From the NCBI GenBank assembly GCA_029212615.1, contig JARGPJ010000002.1, forward strand, positions 248,001 through 312,000: a stretch of 64,000 nt of DNA, read 5' to 3'. Source of the DNA: Verrucomicrobiales bacterium (GTDB lineage Bacteria; Verrucomicrobiota; Verrucomicrobiia; Verrucomicrobiales; DEV007). The notes beneath the pieces are model-generated. The model did not search any database, was not told where the DNA came from, and was given only the letters and a program-made list of their open reading frames with translations. Below, in pieces: positions 41,379-50,223 of this stretch (the stretch's first letter is position 1; the number at the start of each line of letters is the position of its first letter). Position numbers and translations under genes: made by a program.

Positions 41379-42109
41379 AGCAATAAGTGGGGGTATGAAT
41401 GAGAGAGCAGAAACTTTCCACAGAGCCACGCTTATTGTCCAGACTATTTCGGGTCGGGAAGAGGCAGGATCAGTATCAGATCCCGCCTACAGCATACCGG
41501 ATTGGTCATTCGATAATCTGAACCCGTCACCACCGGAATCCGCCACGAATGCTCGATCGTCGCTGACGCCCTCTTAAGTTTCGGCGGCTACCATTCCGTC
41601 AGGCCGGGCTGCGACCCCGGAAATCCCGCCCCCTCATCCTTCGCAATACGAGATCACCTGCGTCGGCAACTCTCTCAGAATGATGGCGATACCAGGCGTC
41701 TCCGGAGATGAAATTCGAACAATATTTCAACACCACAGCAGCTCGTTACTCCGTCACCCCCCCTATCTCCAAAGTCTTCTTTTCAATTTCTTAGAAAAAA
41801 ATCAAAAAAAATACAACTACTTAAGGAAGCCAAAACTCATCACGTAAATGTCGTATAGCGCTTATTTTTAACTTTTTATATTGATTCTTACCCGGAAAAA
41901 GTAATTTTCATTGTGACAAGGCTGTTACAATTGAGCATCACTTGTCACAATTCGCCTGTTGCGGCACACCAATAGACAGCCATTCTAAACCTGTCGCAGG
42001 GAACCCGTTTCTATCTGCAACTCGTTGTGGCCGAAATGTCACAGAGATGCAGTAGCGACGCTTGAGAAATTAAATTACTCAGACCTGTAACCATTCAAAC
42101 CAACAATCA
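41379..42109. other. 730-bp control region before the porin
   Basis: No gene is supported here. The left part (to ~41740) has ordinary composition; from about 41770 to 42110 it becomes AT-rich with A/T tracts (e.g. 41790-41815 and 41860-41885) that could act as an UP element. Five TGTNRCA-like boxes lie between 41911 and 42043. The short ORF that could start at 41395 has no coding look. Confidence 0.6.
41911..41952. promoter_or_regulatory. inverted and direct TGTNACA boxes
   Basis: TTGTGACAAG (41911-41920) and CTTGTCACAA (41941-41950) are perfect inverted copies. TGTTACAATT (41923-41932) and TGTCACAATT (41943-41952) are direct copies starting exactly 20 bp apart, two helical turns. Further boxes are TGTCGCA at 41992 and TGTCACA at 42037. 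The TGTCA core resembles PhoB half-sites and the downstream gene is a phosphate-type porin, but the 11-bp Pho-box spacing is not met. Confidence 0.55.
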
Positions 42110-43414
42110 ATGACACAATCTAATACGTTTAGAAACTTCGTCACCGCAGCGGGTGCAGCAGCAGTTCTTGCTGGTGGCTCTTCGTTTGCCGGTGATTATG
42201 GCAAAGTCGTAATCGACGACAAAGCTCCTATCGAATGCGCACCGGACCCTGCGTTCTGCGACATCTTCGATGCGGGTGAGCTTTACAGCGGTGGAGGCTT
42301 TGTCTCTTCCGTCTCAATCGTAGGCCGTTACCACGGTCAGTTCCAGAGTAACTCTCTCCGCCTTGACAGCGGCGAGAACTACAACGCTGACTACTGGGAG
42401 CACCGCCGCCTCCGCCTCGGAACGAGCATCGAGTTCGCAAACGGATGGGAATTCTTCAACAACTGGAACATCAGTGATGGCCAGGGTAGCGACGCTGCCA
42501 ACGAGGAAGCCTTCGAAGGTGACTTCTGGGGTTCCATTGACGAGATGTACCTCAAAGGTAAGATCTCCGGTGTTGGTATCCAAATCGGTAAGCAGAAGCA
42601 GAAAGTCACTCGTGAGTTCTCTACTTCTTCCAAGCGAATCCTCACAGTTGAGCGTTCACACATCGTTAACGAAGTTGCTGACAAAAAGCCATGGGGCGTT
42701 CAGTTCAGCGGCGAAGCGATCGGCATGAAGCACAAAGTCGGCTTCTGGCTCGGCGGCTACGAGAACGATGCTGATGGAGAAGGAAAGCAGTTCCCCGGTT
42801 TCCGCGACGGAGTTCGTGGCAGCATCTCTTACAACCTTGAGAAGGAACTCACTGATGCGACAAGCCTCTTCCTCGACTATGTCTACACCAACAACAGCAG
42901 CGGACTTGCAAGTCCTGGTGGAAGCAACGACGAAAGCGCTCTTAGCTCATATAACCACGTTGTTGCTCTTGGAACAGAGTCAACCTGGGACATCGACGCA
43001 TGCCGCGAGTGGGGTCTTATCACTGACCTGATCTGGGGTATCGACCGCGAGAGCGATGGCGAAACATTCGCCGGCAGCGGCGATGCAATGCCTGACGGTG
43101 AAGACACTTTCGGTGTGGTTCTCCTCGGTCACTACGACATCACTGAAAAGCTTGAGCTTGTTGGTAAGTATGCTTACGCATCCACTTCACGCCTTCAACG
43201 CCCACAGCGCCGTGACAACCGTGACGCCGGACTTGATATCCCACGCTTCAATATGGAAGATGTTCACACCTTCTACGCAGGTCTTAACTACCGCATCTGC
43301 GGTGACAACCTCAAGCTCATGGCTGGATACGAGTATCTGACTGGAGAGCTTTACGGAACCGGAAACGGCATCACTGGAGACAGCTGGGTCCTCGGAATCC
43401 GCACCTACTTCTAG
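42110..43414 (+). CDS. outer-membrane porin, OprP/OprO-like
   Basis: A 434-residue porin with a signal peptide (to about residue 28, SSFAGD) and a beta-barrel pattern of alternating residues ending in an aromatic C-terminal residue (GIRTYF). Segments such as GRYHGQFQSNS, YWEHRRLRLGTSIEF and MAGYEYLTGELYG fit the phosphate-selective porin O/P family. The N-terminal CAPDPAFCDIFDAG segment has two cysteines. Codon use is strongly biased, as in highly expressed genes. A strong terminator follows within 70 bp, so it is monocistronic. Phosphate or polyphosphate selectivity is inferred from the family only. Confidence 0.85.
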   Translation: MTQSNTFRNFVTAAGAAAVLAGGSSFAGDYGKVVIDDKAPIECAPDPAFCDIFDAGELYSGGGFVSSVSIVGRYHGQFQSNSLRLDSGENYNADYWEHRRLRLGTSIEFANGWEFFNNWNISDGQGSDAANEEAFEGDFWGSIDEMYLKGKISGVGIQIGKQKQKVTREFSTSSKRILTVERSHIVNEVADKKPWGVQFSGEAIGMKHKVGFWLGGYENDADGEGKQFPGFRDGVRGSISYNLEKELTDATSLFLDYVYTNNSSGLASPGGSNDESALSSYNHVVALGTESTWDIDACREWGLITDLIWGIDRESDGETFAGSGDAMPDGEDTFGVVLLGHYDITEKLELVGKYAYASTSRLQRPQRRDNRDAGLDIPRFNMEDVHTFYAGLNYRICGDNLKLMAGYEYLTGELYGTGNGITGDSWVLGIRTYF

Positions 43415-43458
43415 GATCTTTGTTACACCTTTTCGCTTCGGCGAAATTCCCTTGGTGG

Positions 43459-43488
43459 AAGGCGGGACTTCGGTCCCGCCTTTTTTTT
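43459..43488 (+). terminator. intrinsic terminator after the porin
   Basis: A perfect ten-bp stem (AAGGCGGGAC with GTCCCGCCTT) and a TTCG tetraloop are followed by an eight-base T run. Confidence 0.96.
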
Positions 43489-43534
43489 GTTCGCGCGGAA
43501 ATCTTTCAAGGCGCATAGTTCAAGGAATACGCCC

Positions 43535-44518
43535 ATGGCCTCGCAGAAAAAGAAATCCCGAACCAAGAAGCCGACCAGCGTCACGATCGGCAATTTTTAC
43601 CGCCGTCATGCTCCCGAGCTGGAAATGGACCTTCTCGGAACAAAGGTCGGATTTGAACGGGAAATTCTCGAACCAACTATCAATCGCCCCGGGCTGGCGC
43701 TCACCGGGTTCTACGAATACTTTGCCCTGCACCGCCTTCAGGTCATCGGCCTTGCTGAGCAATCGTATCTGGCCCATTTAAGCGAGGAGAACGCCGAGAA
43801 GCGCTTTCTCGACCTCTGCCGACAACGCATTCCCGGCATTGTCGTGAGCCGGAGCCAGAGTCTTCCTGAGCGCCTTCTTGAGACCGCAAACAAATGTGGT
43901 GTTTCGATCTTACAGACCTCAATGGTGACAATGGACTACATCAATTCGGCGACCGTTCGCCTCGATTGGGAGTTTGCGCCAACCACCACCGAACACGGCT
44001 GCATGGTGGATGTCATGGGCATCGGAATTTTGATTCGCGGAGACAGTGGAACCGGCAAAAGCGAAACCGTTCTCGCCCTTCTTCGACGGGGAGCCAGCCT
44101 CGTTGCCGACGATATGGTCCGCATCAGAAACATTGAAGACCGTGAATTGATCGCCACCGCACCGGAGTTGGGCCGCAGCTATATGGAAGTGCGCGGATTG
44201 GGAATCATCAACGTCGCAGCGCTCTTTGGCGTCGGTACCGTCCGGACCGAAAAACGTCTCGACCTCATCGTTAATCTTAAGCGTGAAGAGAACATGAACG
44301 ATGTGGAGAGAGTCGGCCTGGACCGTGCAACCATCGGCATCCTCGGGATGGATATACCTCATATTGAATTGCCCGTCGCACCGGGAAGGGACATCGCTCA
44401 ACTCATCGAAGTCGCGGCCCTGGACCAGAAATTAAAGGCGCTCGGGCATGATTCCGCAGTCGAATTCAATAAGAAATTATTGAAAAGAATGCGCGACCAA
44501 CGTAAATCGGTAGTCTGA
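43535..44518 (+). CDS. hprK: HPr kinase/phosphorylase
   Basis: About 327 residues from the ATG at 43535, which has an AAGGA Shine-Dalgarno sequence eight bases upstream; the ATG at 43487 overlaps the porin terminator and is unlikely. The N-terminal domain (to ~150) precedes the kinase domain. That domain has Walker A GDSGTGKSETVLALLRRG and the family stretch YMEVRGLGIINVAALFG. It phosphorylates and dephosphorylates Ser46 of HPr. The HPr gene follows after 34 bp and Enzyme I after that, so the three form a regulatory unit. Confidence 0.97.
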   Translation: MASQKKKSRTKKPTSVTIGNFYRRHAPELEMDLLGTKVGFEREILEPTINRPGLALTGFYEYFALHRLQVIGLAEQSYLAHLSEENAEKRFLDLCRQRIPGIVVSRSQSLPERLLETANKCGVSILQTSMVTMDYINSATVRLDWEFAPTTTEHGCMVDVMGIGILIRGDSGTGKSETVLALLRRGASLVADDMVRIRNIEDRELIATAPELGRSYMEVRGLGIINVAALFGVGTVRTEKRLDLIVNLKREENMNDVERVGLDRATIGILGMDIPHIELPVAPGRDIAQLIEVAALDQKLKALGHDSAVEFNKKLLKRMRDQRKSVV

Positions 44519-44552
44519 GCCTTACTTTATTCCCTTCCTACTTCCTTTCTCC

Positions 44553-44822
44553 ATGCCGACTTGCGAATTGACTATCCCCAACGAGGAGGGCCTTCATGCC
44601 CGCCCCGCGGCGAAGTTCGTTAAGCTGGCCAACCAGTTTTCCTGTGAGATCTGGGTAGAAAAGGATGACGAAGAAATCAACGGCAAGAGCATCATGGGCT
44701 TGATGATGCTTGCTGCGGGCCAGGGACAAATCATCACCCTGTCGGCGGAAGGTAACGATGCAGAGGTGGCCCTTGAAAAGCTTAGCATTCTCGTCAATAG
44801 CGGCTTCGAAGCGGATTGCTGA
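44553..44822 (+). CDS. ptsH: phosphocarrier protein HPr
   Basis: An 89-residue HPr. His15 (GLHARPAA), the PEP-dependent phosphorylation site, and Ser46 (GKSIMGLMML), the HprK site, are both present. With hprK upstream and Enzyme I downstream the full relay and its kinase control are in one cluster. No sugar-specific EII gene is nearby, so a regulatory role rather than sugar uptake is likely. Confidence 0.98.
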   Translation: MPTCELTIPNEEGLHARPAAKFVKLANQFSCEIWVEKDDEEINGKSIMGLMMLAAGQGQIITLSAEGNDAEVALEKLSILVNSGFEADC

Positions 44823-44912
44823 ATTTCCCGTGTTCAGGGAATCAAAGGCATCGCTTTTTAGGTGTCTTTTCCATAAGGTTTTGTCGTCTGGATCGTTAAG
44901 AGACCGTTATAG

Positions 44913-46685
44913 ATGAACAGTACCGCAAAAAAAGCTGAGATTCGTCTCGAGGGAATCGGTGTCTCACCGGGCATTTGCTGGGGGCCTGTCGAGTTCCTTG
45001 GCAAAACTCTCGAGGAGCCCGAGAATAGCGATATCGAGCGCCGTGAGATTGAGGCGGAGAAAGGCCGCCTCTCCCTGGCTCTGCTTGCCACGAGGGACCA
45101 GATCATTGATCTGCAAGCGGAGATTAGTGAAGAGGAAGACGATAACCATGTCGGCATTTTTGATGCTCACCTTCTCCTTCTCGAAGACTCTACCGTTTTG
45201 AATGAAGTTCTGCGTGTTTGCGAGACTCAACTTAAATCGATCGACTGGGCTTATTACTCAGTCGTGAAACGCTATATCGATTCCCTCCGCAAGATTGCCG
45301 ACCCCTATCTTCGCGAACGGGCCGTCGACATTGAAGATGTCGCGAAGCGGGTGCTCAAGAACCTCCGGTGGTCAGGTATCGAAGATGACGGCATGCGTCT
45401 GCAATCAGAAACGTCAATCATCCTGGCCCATAATTTGACGCCTTCCGACACGGTCGGCCTCAACCGGAACCGGGTAAAGGGATTCGCCACTGAAATAGGA
45501 AGCGCGACTTCGCATACGGCGATCATGGCCCGATCGCTCAATATTCCTGCCGTCGTTGCCCTTCATCAGATACCGGATGTCTGCAACGCCGGAGACATTG
45601 TCCTCATCGACGGCTATCATGGCCGCGTCATTTTGAACCCGTCAGAATCGACCCTCAAGGACTATGAGCAACTGGCGATTCGTGACGAAGAGCTCTCGAA
45701 CAGTCTCAGTGAACTGAAGGGACAAGTCACGGCAACCGCCGACGGCAAGGTCGTCACCCTCTCTGCCAATATCGAATTCGTCGAAGAACTCGCCAATGTA
45801 TCTGAACAGGATGCGGAAGGCATTGGGCTCTATCGCACGGAGTTCTTCTATTTGCAGAACAAAGAGCAGCGAAGCGAAGCCTTCCAGTTCGGGAATTATC
45901 GAAAAGCAGCTGAAGCCACCGGCGAACATGGCGTCATTATTCGAACCCTCGATATCGGCGGCGATAAACTTTTCCCTGAACTCGTCGACAATCCCGAACC
46001 CAATCCCTTTCTTGGATGGAGGGGAATCCGGCTCAGTCTCGACCGTCCCGGCGAATTCAGAATTCAGCTCCGGGCAATTTTGCGTGCGAGCGCCTTCGGT
46101 AAAGTTCGCGTCATGTTTCCGTTTATCTCGACTCTTGAAGAGCTTCAGGAGGCCAAGGAACAGCTGGAGATAGCCAAGCAGGAATTGCGGGACGAATCCG
46201 TCGAGTTTGACGAGAACATAGAAGTCGGCGCGATGATTGAGATTCCCAGTGCTGTTTTAATCGCTGACCATCTCGCGAAAGAAGTCGATTTCTTCAGCAT
46301 CGGCACCAACGACCTCGTGCAATACACGACGGCAGTAGACCGCGTGAATGACCGCGTTGCCGCGCTCTATCAACCGACCCACCCTGCTGTCGTGGCGATG
46401 ATTCGGGAGACAGTGGAGGCGGCCCATCGTAACGGAATTTGGTGTGGAATCTGCGGCGAAGCAGCGAGCGACCTTCAAATGACCCCCATCTGGGTGGGAC
46501 TCGGTGTCGATGAACTCTCCGTGGGTGCTGCACAACTCCTGAGATCACGTCGTGCCATTGCCTCACTCGACTCTTCTATCTGCCGTGAATGGGTGGAAGA
46601 AGTTTCCCGACTCGGCACTGCCGGAGAAATTTCAGCACTCTGCCGGGAGATGGCAGAAAAAAGCTATCCTGAGCTGCTCCTCTAA
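44913..46685 (+). CDS. ptsI: PTS Enzyme I (phosphoenolpyruvate-protein phosphotransferase)
   Basis: A 590-residue Enzyme I. The N-terminal domain binds HPr; the phosphorylated His201 lies in GSATSHTAIMAR. The C-terminal TIM barrel binds phosphoenolpyruvate, with RTEFFYL, FLGWRGIRLSLD and GTNDLVQYTTAVDR intact. Length equals the classical EI, with no GAF domain as in PtsP. It starts 90 bp after ptsH on the same strand. It feeds phosphate to HPr. Confidence 0.97.
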   Translation: MNSTAKKAEIRLEGIGVSPGICWGPVEFLGKTLEEPENSDIERREIEAEKGRLSLALLATRDQIIDLQAEISEEEDDNHVGIFDAHLLLLEDSTVLNEVLRVCETQLKSIDWAYYSVVKRYIDSLRKIADPYLRERAVDIEDVAKRVLKNLRWSGIEDDGMRLQSETSIILAHNLTPSDTVGLNRNRVKGFATEIGSATSHTAIMARSLNIPAVVALHQIPDVCNAGDIVLIDGYHGRVILNPSESTLKDYEQLAIRDEELSNSLSELKGQVTATADGKVVTLSANIEFVEELANVSEQDAEGIGLYRTEFFYLQNKEQRSEAFQFGNYRKAAEATGEHGVIIRTLDIGGDKLFPELVDNPEPNPFLGWRGIRLSLDRPGEFRIQLRAILRASAFGKVRVMFPFISTLEELQEAKEQLEIAKQELRDESVEFDENIEVGAMIEIPSAVLIADHLAKEVDFFSIGTNDLVQYTTAVDRVNDRVAALYQPTHPAVVAMIRETVEAAHRNGIWCGICGEAASDLQMTPIWVGLGVDELSVGAAQLLRSRRAIASLDSSICREWVEEVSRLGTAGEISALCREMAEKSYPELLL

Positions 46686-46756
46686 TCTCCTGCTCAATCG
46701 GCGTTGACCTACGTCGCTTTTCGATAACAATACCCTTGTCCCGGCAACGACCCTTC

Positions 46757-47950
46757 ATGTTTCTTTTTTTTCGTCAGGATCCCGATTTGATTCGACAATC
46801 ATTCAACCGGAAAGCAGGTCTGACAGGCTTGCTTCTGGCTGTCGTCGTACTCTCTCCTGCCCCGGATTTAAAGCTGCCCTCTCTCCCCGGTTTTTTCAAG
46901 AGAGCGGGGAATGATCTTCAGGAAACCGTTCAGGCACCTACCGGTCCCGGAGCCATGTGCGTCCTCCCCTCCGGAGACTACGTGATTTCCTGCCACCAGT
47001 TTTTCTATCCAACCTATCGGGTCATGCGCCTCGATTCGAAGGAAGGCTGGATGCCGTTTCCAAATATCGAAATGAATACACCGGGGTCTGCTGCGCCGGT
47101 GATTCTTGATTCCGTCCTCGGAGTCGCCTGTGACTCCCGCGGAATTGTCTGGATGCTCGACAACGGCCGCCGATCCGACACTCCCCCGAAACTAGTGGCA
47201 TGGGATACCAAGCGTAATCAGCTTCACCAGGTTATCGTGATTAACAGTCAGGCTCTTTCGTCGCGCTCCTTCCTGAGGAATCTCGTCCTCGACCCGGTCG
47301 ATCCGTTTATTTACATTTCCGACCCCGCCGACGGCATCAGCTCGGCAATCATCGTGGTGAACACCGCAACAGGATTAACGCGAAGAGTTCTCCAGGGACA
47401 TCGTTCCACGCAGATGGAGCCGAACATCGTTCTCGAACTCGACGGTCGCTCGATCACGGTGCGCCGACCCGACGGGGAATTGGCAACTCCACTGACCGGG
47501 GTAAGTCCCATCGCTATCGATCGCAAGGGCGATTGGCTCTACTACGGGCCGAGGAATGGCTCATCGCTCTTCCGGATTCAAACAGATTTACTTCAGCGAC
47601 AGGACGTTTCCGCCGCGGCCCTGGAAAGTCAGGTGAGCGGGGTATCGCCCAAGCCAATCTGCGACAGCATGATTATCGACTCCAAAGGACGCGTTTACTT
47701 CGGCGACATCTCACGGGGATCGATCGATTATGTTTCACCGGAAGACAGCTTTCTCAACCTTCGCCTCCTCATCCAGGACCCGCGACTGATCTGGCCCGGG
47801 GGCCTCATTATCGCCCCGGACGGAAACCTGCATTTCTTCAGCAACCAGCTTCACCGCACCTCGTTTTTCAATGGAGGAAAAGACGTCACCGCTCCTCCTT
47901 TTTCGATTTTCAAGGCTCGACCTCTCCCCGCGACTCGCTTCGGTTTTTGA
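46757..47950 (+). CDS. secreted Yellow/major royal jelly-like propeller protein
   Basis: About 397 residues from the ATG at 46757; a TTG at 46736 is an alternative. A hydrophobic N-terminal segment (GLTGLLLAVVVLSPA) suggests export or anchoring. The remainder matches the MRJP/Yellow six-bladed propeller family: LGVACDSRGIVWMLDNG, VAWDTKRNQLHQV, FIYISDPADG, GVSPIAIDRKGDWLYYG, MIIDSKGRVYFGD and WPGGLIIAPDGNLHFF. In bacteria these are poorly characterised and often called L-dopachrome tautomerase-related. The prmC gene starts 17 bp after its stop. Confidence 0.85.
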   Translation: MFLFFRQDPDLIRQSFNRKAGLTGLLLAVVVLSPAPDLKLPSLPGFFKRAGNDLQETVQAPTGPGAMCVLPSGDYVISCHQFFYPTYRVMRLDSKEGWMPFPNIEMNTPGSAAPVILDSVLGVACDSRGIVWMLDNGRRSDTPPKLVAWDTKRNQLHQVIVINSQALSSRSFLRNLVLDPVDPFIYISDPADGISSAIIVVNTATGLTRRVLQGHRSTQMEPNIVLELDGRSITVRRPDGELATPLTGVSPIAIDRKGDWLYYGPRNGSSLFRIQTDLLQRQDVSAAALESQVSGVSPKPICDSMIIDSKGRVYFGDISRGSIDYVSPEDSFLNLRLLIQDPRLIWPGGLIIAPDGNLHFFSNQLHRTSFFNGGKDVTAPPFSIFKARPLPATRFGF

Positions 47951-47967
47951 TCGAGCCTGACTTTGCC

Positions 47968-48816
47968 ATGGCAACCATTTTGGATACGCTCAAGAAGGGC
48001 ACTGAATATCTTCAAAAATATCAGATCGACGAAGCCCGTCTGAACATGGAGCACCTCATCGCTCACGTCCTCAAAATGGACCGGATGCAGCTCTATCTCG
48101 ATTTCGACAGACCTCTCAGCGAAGAGGCACTCAACAGCCTCCGTGCACTGACGATGCGACGGAGCAAAGGGGAACCGCTACAGCACCTTCTCGGCACCGT
48201 CGAGTTTCTGGGGCTCGAATTCAAGACTGATGGACGCGCCCTCATCCCCCGCCCCGAAACCGAAGAGCTTGTCGATCTGCTCCTATCGATGGAATCACTG
48301 CGGCCTACCGCCGTTCTCGATTTGGGATGCGGTTCCGGGGTCATTGGTCTAACCCTCGCCAAACAACTCTCCCCTGCTCCCGCGAAGGTATTCCTTTCGG
48401 ATATCTCGGCTGAAGCTCTTTCGCTCGCCCGGGAGAACGGATCCCTCCACGGAATTGAGGGGAACCTTACTTTTCTTGAAAGCGATCTGTTCGGATCAAT
48501 TGATGATTCCTTCGACCTGATCGTCGCAAATCTCCCCTATATACCGAACTGCGACGCTACTGACTTAAGCCGGGAGGTTCAGCAGGATCCTTCTCTTGCA
48601 CTCTATGGCGGAGAGGTGGGAACCGAGATAGTGCAGCGAGCTCTCACTGATGCATGGGACCATTTAACTCCGGGAGGCCTCATCGCGCTGGAAATCGGTA
48701 TCCATCAAGCCGACGACCTCAAAACCTTCGCCGAGGACCATGGCTATTTTCCGGTCGAAGTGGTGAAAGATCTCAGCGAAATAGATCGTTTTATTTTTGC
48801 TACCAAACCAGCATAA
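47968..48816 (+). CDS. prmC: peptide chain release factor N5-glutamine methyltransferase
   Basis: About 282 residues from the ATG at 47968 (MATILDTLKKGTEYL). A longer frame from 47533 runs through the preceding gene and is rejected. The N-terminal helical domain is followed by the SAM-binding motif LDLGCGSGVIGLTLA and the substrate motif NLPYIP (Leu in place of the usual Pro of NPPY). It methylates the GGQ glutamine of release factors RF1 and RF2. It is close behind the MRJP-like gene and 62 bp ahead of murA. Confidence 0.95.
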   Translation: MATILDTLKKGTEYLQKYQIDEARLNMEHLIAHVLKMDRMQLYLDFDRPLSEEALNSLRALTMRRSKGEPLQHLLGTVEFLGLEFKTDGRALIPRPETEELVDLLLSMESLRPTAVLDLGCGSGVIGLTLAKQLSPAPAKVFLSDISAEALSLARENGSLHGIEGNLTFLESDLFGSIDDSFDLIVANLPYIPNCDATDLSREVQQDPSLALYGGEVGTEIVQRALTDAWDHLTPGGLIALEIGIHQADDLKTFAEDHGYFPVEVVKDLSEIDRFIFATKPA

Positions 48817-48878
48817 AGCGGTTACGGTCCCCGCTTCCGCTCCCCACGGTGCGGAACCCCGTATTTCATAGATTCAGC

Positions 48879-50147
48879 ATGGAAAAGTTCATTGTTCACG
48901 GAGGCAGTTCACTGTCCGGAAACGTCAATATCAGCGGTTCGAAAAACGCTTCATTACCGATCCTCGCCGCTACTCTTTTAACGCGTGAGCAATGCACCAT
49001 CCGCCGCGTTCCGGACGTTGCCGACACGAACTACATGCTTCAGATCCTGCAAAACCTCGGCGCTGAGGTTGAGCGTGCGAGTGGCAATGTCGTCATCAAG
49101 TGTGAAAAGCTCCGCAGCCATGAAGCTCCCTATGATCTCGTTCGCAAAATGAGGGCCTCCGTTTGCGTGATGGGACCTCTCCTCGCCCGCCACAACCGGG
49201 CCAATGTTTCCTTGCCCGGAGGCTGTGTCATCGGCGACCGTCCCATTGACCTTCACCTCAAAGGCCTCGAAGGCCTTGGCGCGGAAGTCACTGTCGAAGG
49301 CGGCAACGTGAACCTGGAAGCCCGTTTCGGTCTCAACGGAAACACTCTCGACATGGCTGGCAAACATGGTGCCACCGTCCTCGGAACTGACAACGTCATG
49401 ATGGCGGCAGTCCTCGCCAAGGGGAAGACGGTGATCAATGGAGCGGCCTGCGAACCTGAAGTCATCGATCTCGCCGATTTTCTAATTTCCATGGGCGCAA
49501 AAATCGAAGGTGCCGGCACTCCTGTCATTGAAATTGAAGGCGTAACTGAGCTTGGCGGCGTTGAGCATACCGTCATTCCGGACCGGATCGAAGCGGGAAC
49601 CTTTCTCGTTGCCGGCGCCATGGCCGCGGATGACAAGATCACTCTGCGCCGGGTTAAGCATCAGCACCTCACCAGCGTTCTCGATGTGCTCGCTCAGTGT
49701 GGGTGCGAGATCACGACAACCGATACCACCATCACCATTTCCAAGGCGAAAGCGCCTCTCGGAGCCAATATCACGACCGAGCCCTATCCCGGCTTCCCAA
49801 CGGACATGCAGGCTCAAATGTGCGCCCTCTTTGCCGTGACACCGGGTCTCAGTGTGGTGAAAGACACGATTTTCCCTCAGCGCTTCATGCACGCTTCAGA
49901 AATGAAGCGGATGGGAGCTGATATCAAAGTGGACGATGGCACCGCCGTCATTCAGGGCGTCGAACAGCTCAGCGCCGCTCCCGTCATGGCCAGCGACCTT
50001 CGAGCCTCCGCTGCGCTTGTCCTTTCCGGTTTGACCGCGAAGGGCAATACGGAAATATCCCGTGTCTACCATATCGATCGGGGCTACGAACATATTGATG
50101 ATAAACTCATCGATTTGGGCGCACAGATCGAACGCGTTCCCGATTAA
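48879..50147 (+). CDS. murA: UDP-N-acetylglucosamine 1-carboxyvinyltransferase
   Basis: About 422 residues from the ATG at 48879 (MEKFIVHGGSSLSGNV); a longer open frame from 48654 lies over prmC and is not used. The enolpyruvyl transferase fold is clear: SGSKNASLPILAA, LPGGCVIGDRPIDLHLKGL with catalytic Cys116, GPGT-like phosphate loops, PYPGFPTDMQAQM and RFMHASEMKRMGA. Cys116 corresponds to Cys115 of E. coli MurA, the fosfomycin target. It catalyses the first committed step of peptidoglycan synthesis in the cytoplasm. Downstream gene spacing is 76 bp. Confidence 0.98.
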   Translation: MEKFIVHGGSSLSGNVNISGSKNASLPILAATLLTREQCTIRRVPDVADTNYMLQILQNLGAEVERASGNVVIKCEKLRSHEAPYDLVRKMRASVCVMGPLLARHNRANVSLPGGCVIGDRPIDLHLKGLEGLGAEVTVEGGNVNLEARFGLNGNTLDMAGKHGATVLGTDNVMMAAVLAKGKTVINGAACEPEVIDLADFLISMGAKIEGAGTPVIEIEGVTELGGVEHTVIPDRIEAGTFLVAGAMAADDKITLRRVKHQHLTSVLDVLAQCGCEITTTDTTITISKAKAPLGANITTEPYPGFPTDMQAQMCALFAVTPGLSVVKDTIFPQRFMHASEMKRMGADIKVDDGTAVIQGVEQLSAAPVMASDLRASAALVLSGLTAKGNTEISRVYHIDRGYEHIDDKLIDLGAQIERVPD

Positions 50148-50223
50148 TGGAACTGGCGTCTTTTGACGCACTCGCGCTTAGAAAACCCTTGTCTGAGCTC
50201 ATGCGCATCCTGAGGATAGCGTC

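Noticed and set aside
47533..47967. N-terminal extension of prmC
   Set aside because: It overlaps the MRJP-like gene out of frame; the ATG at 47968 gives the normal PrmC N-terminus.
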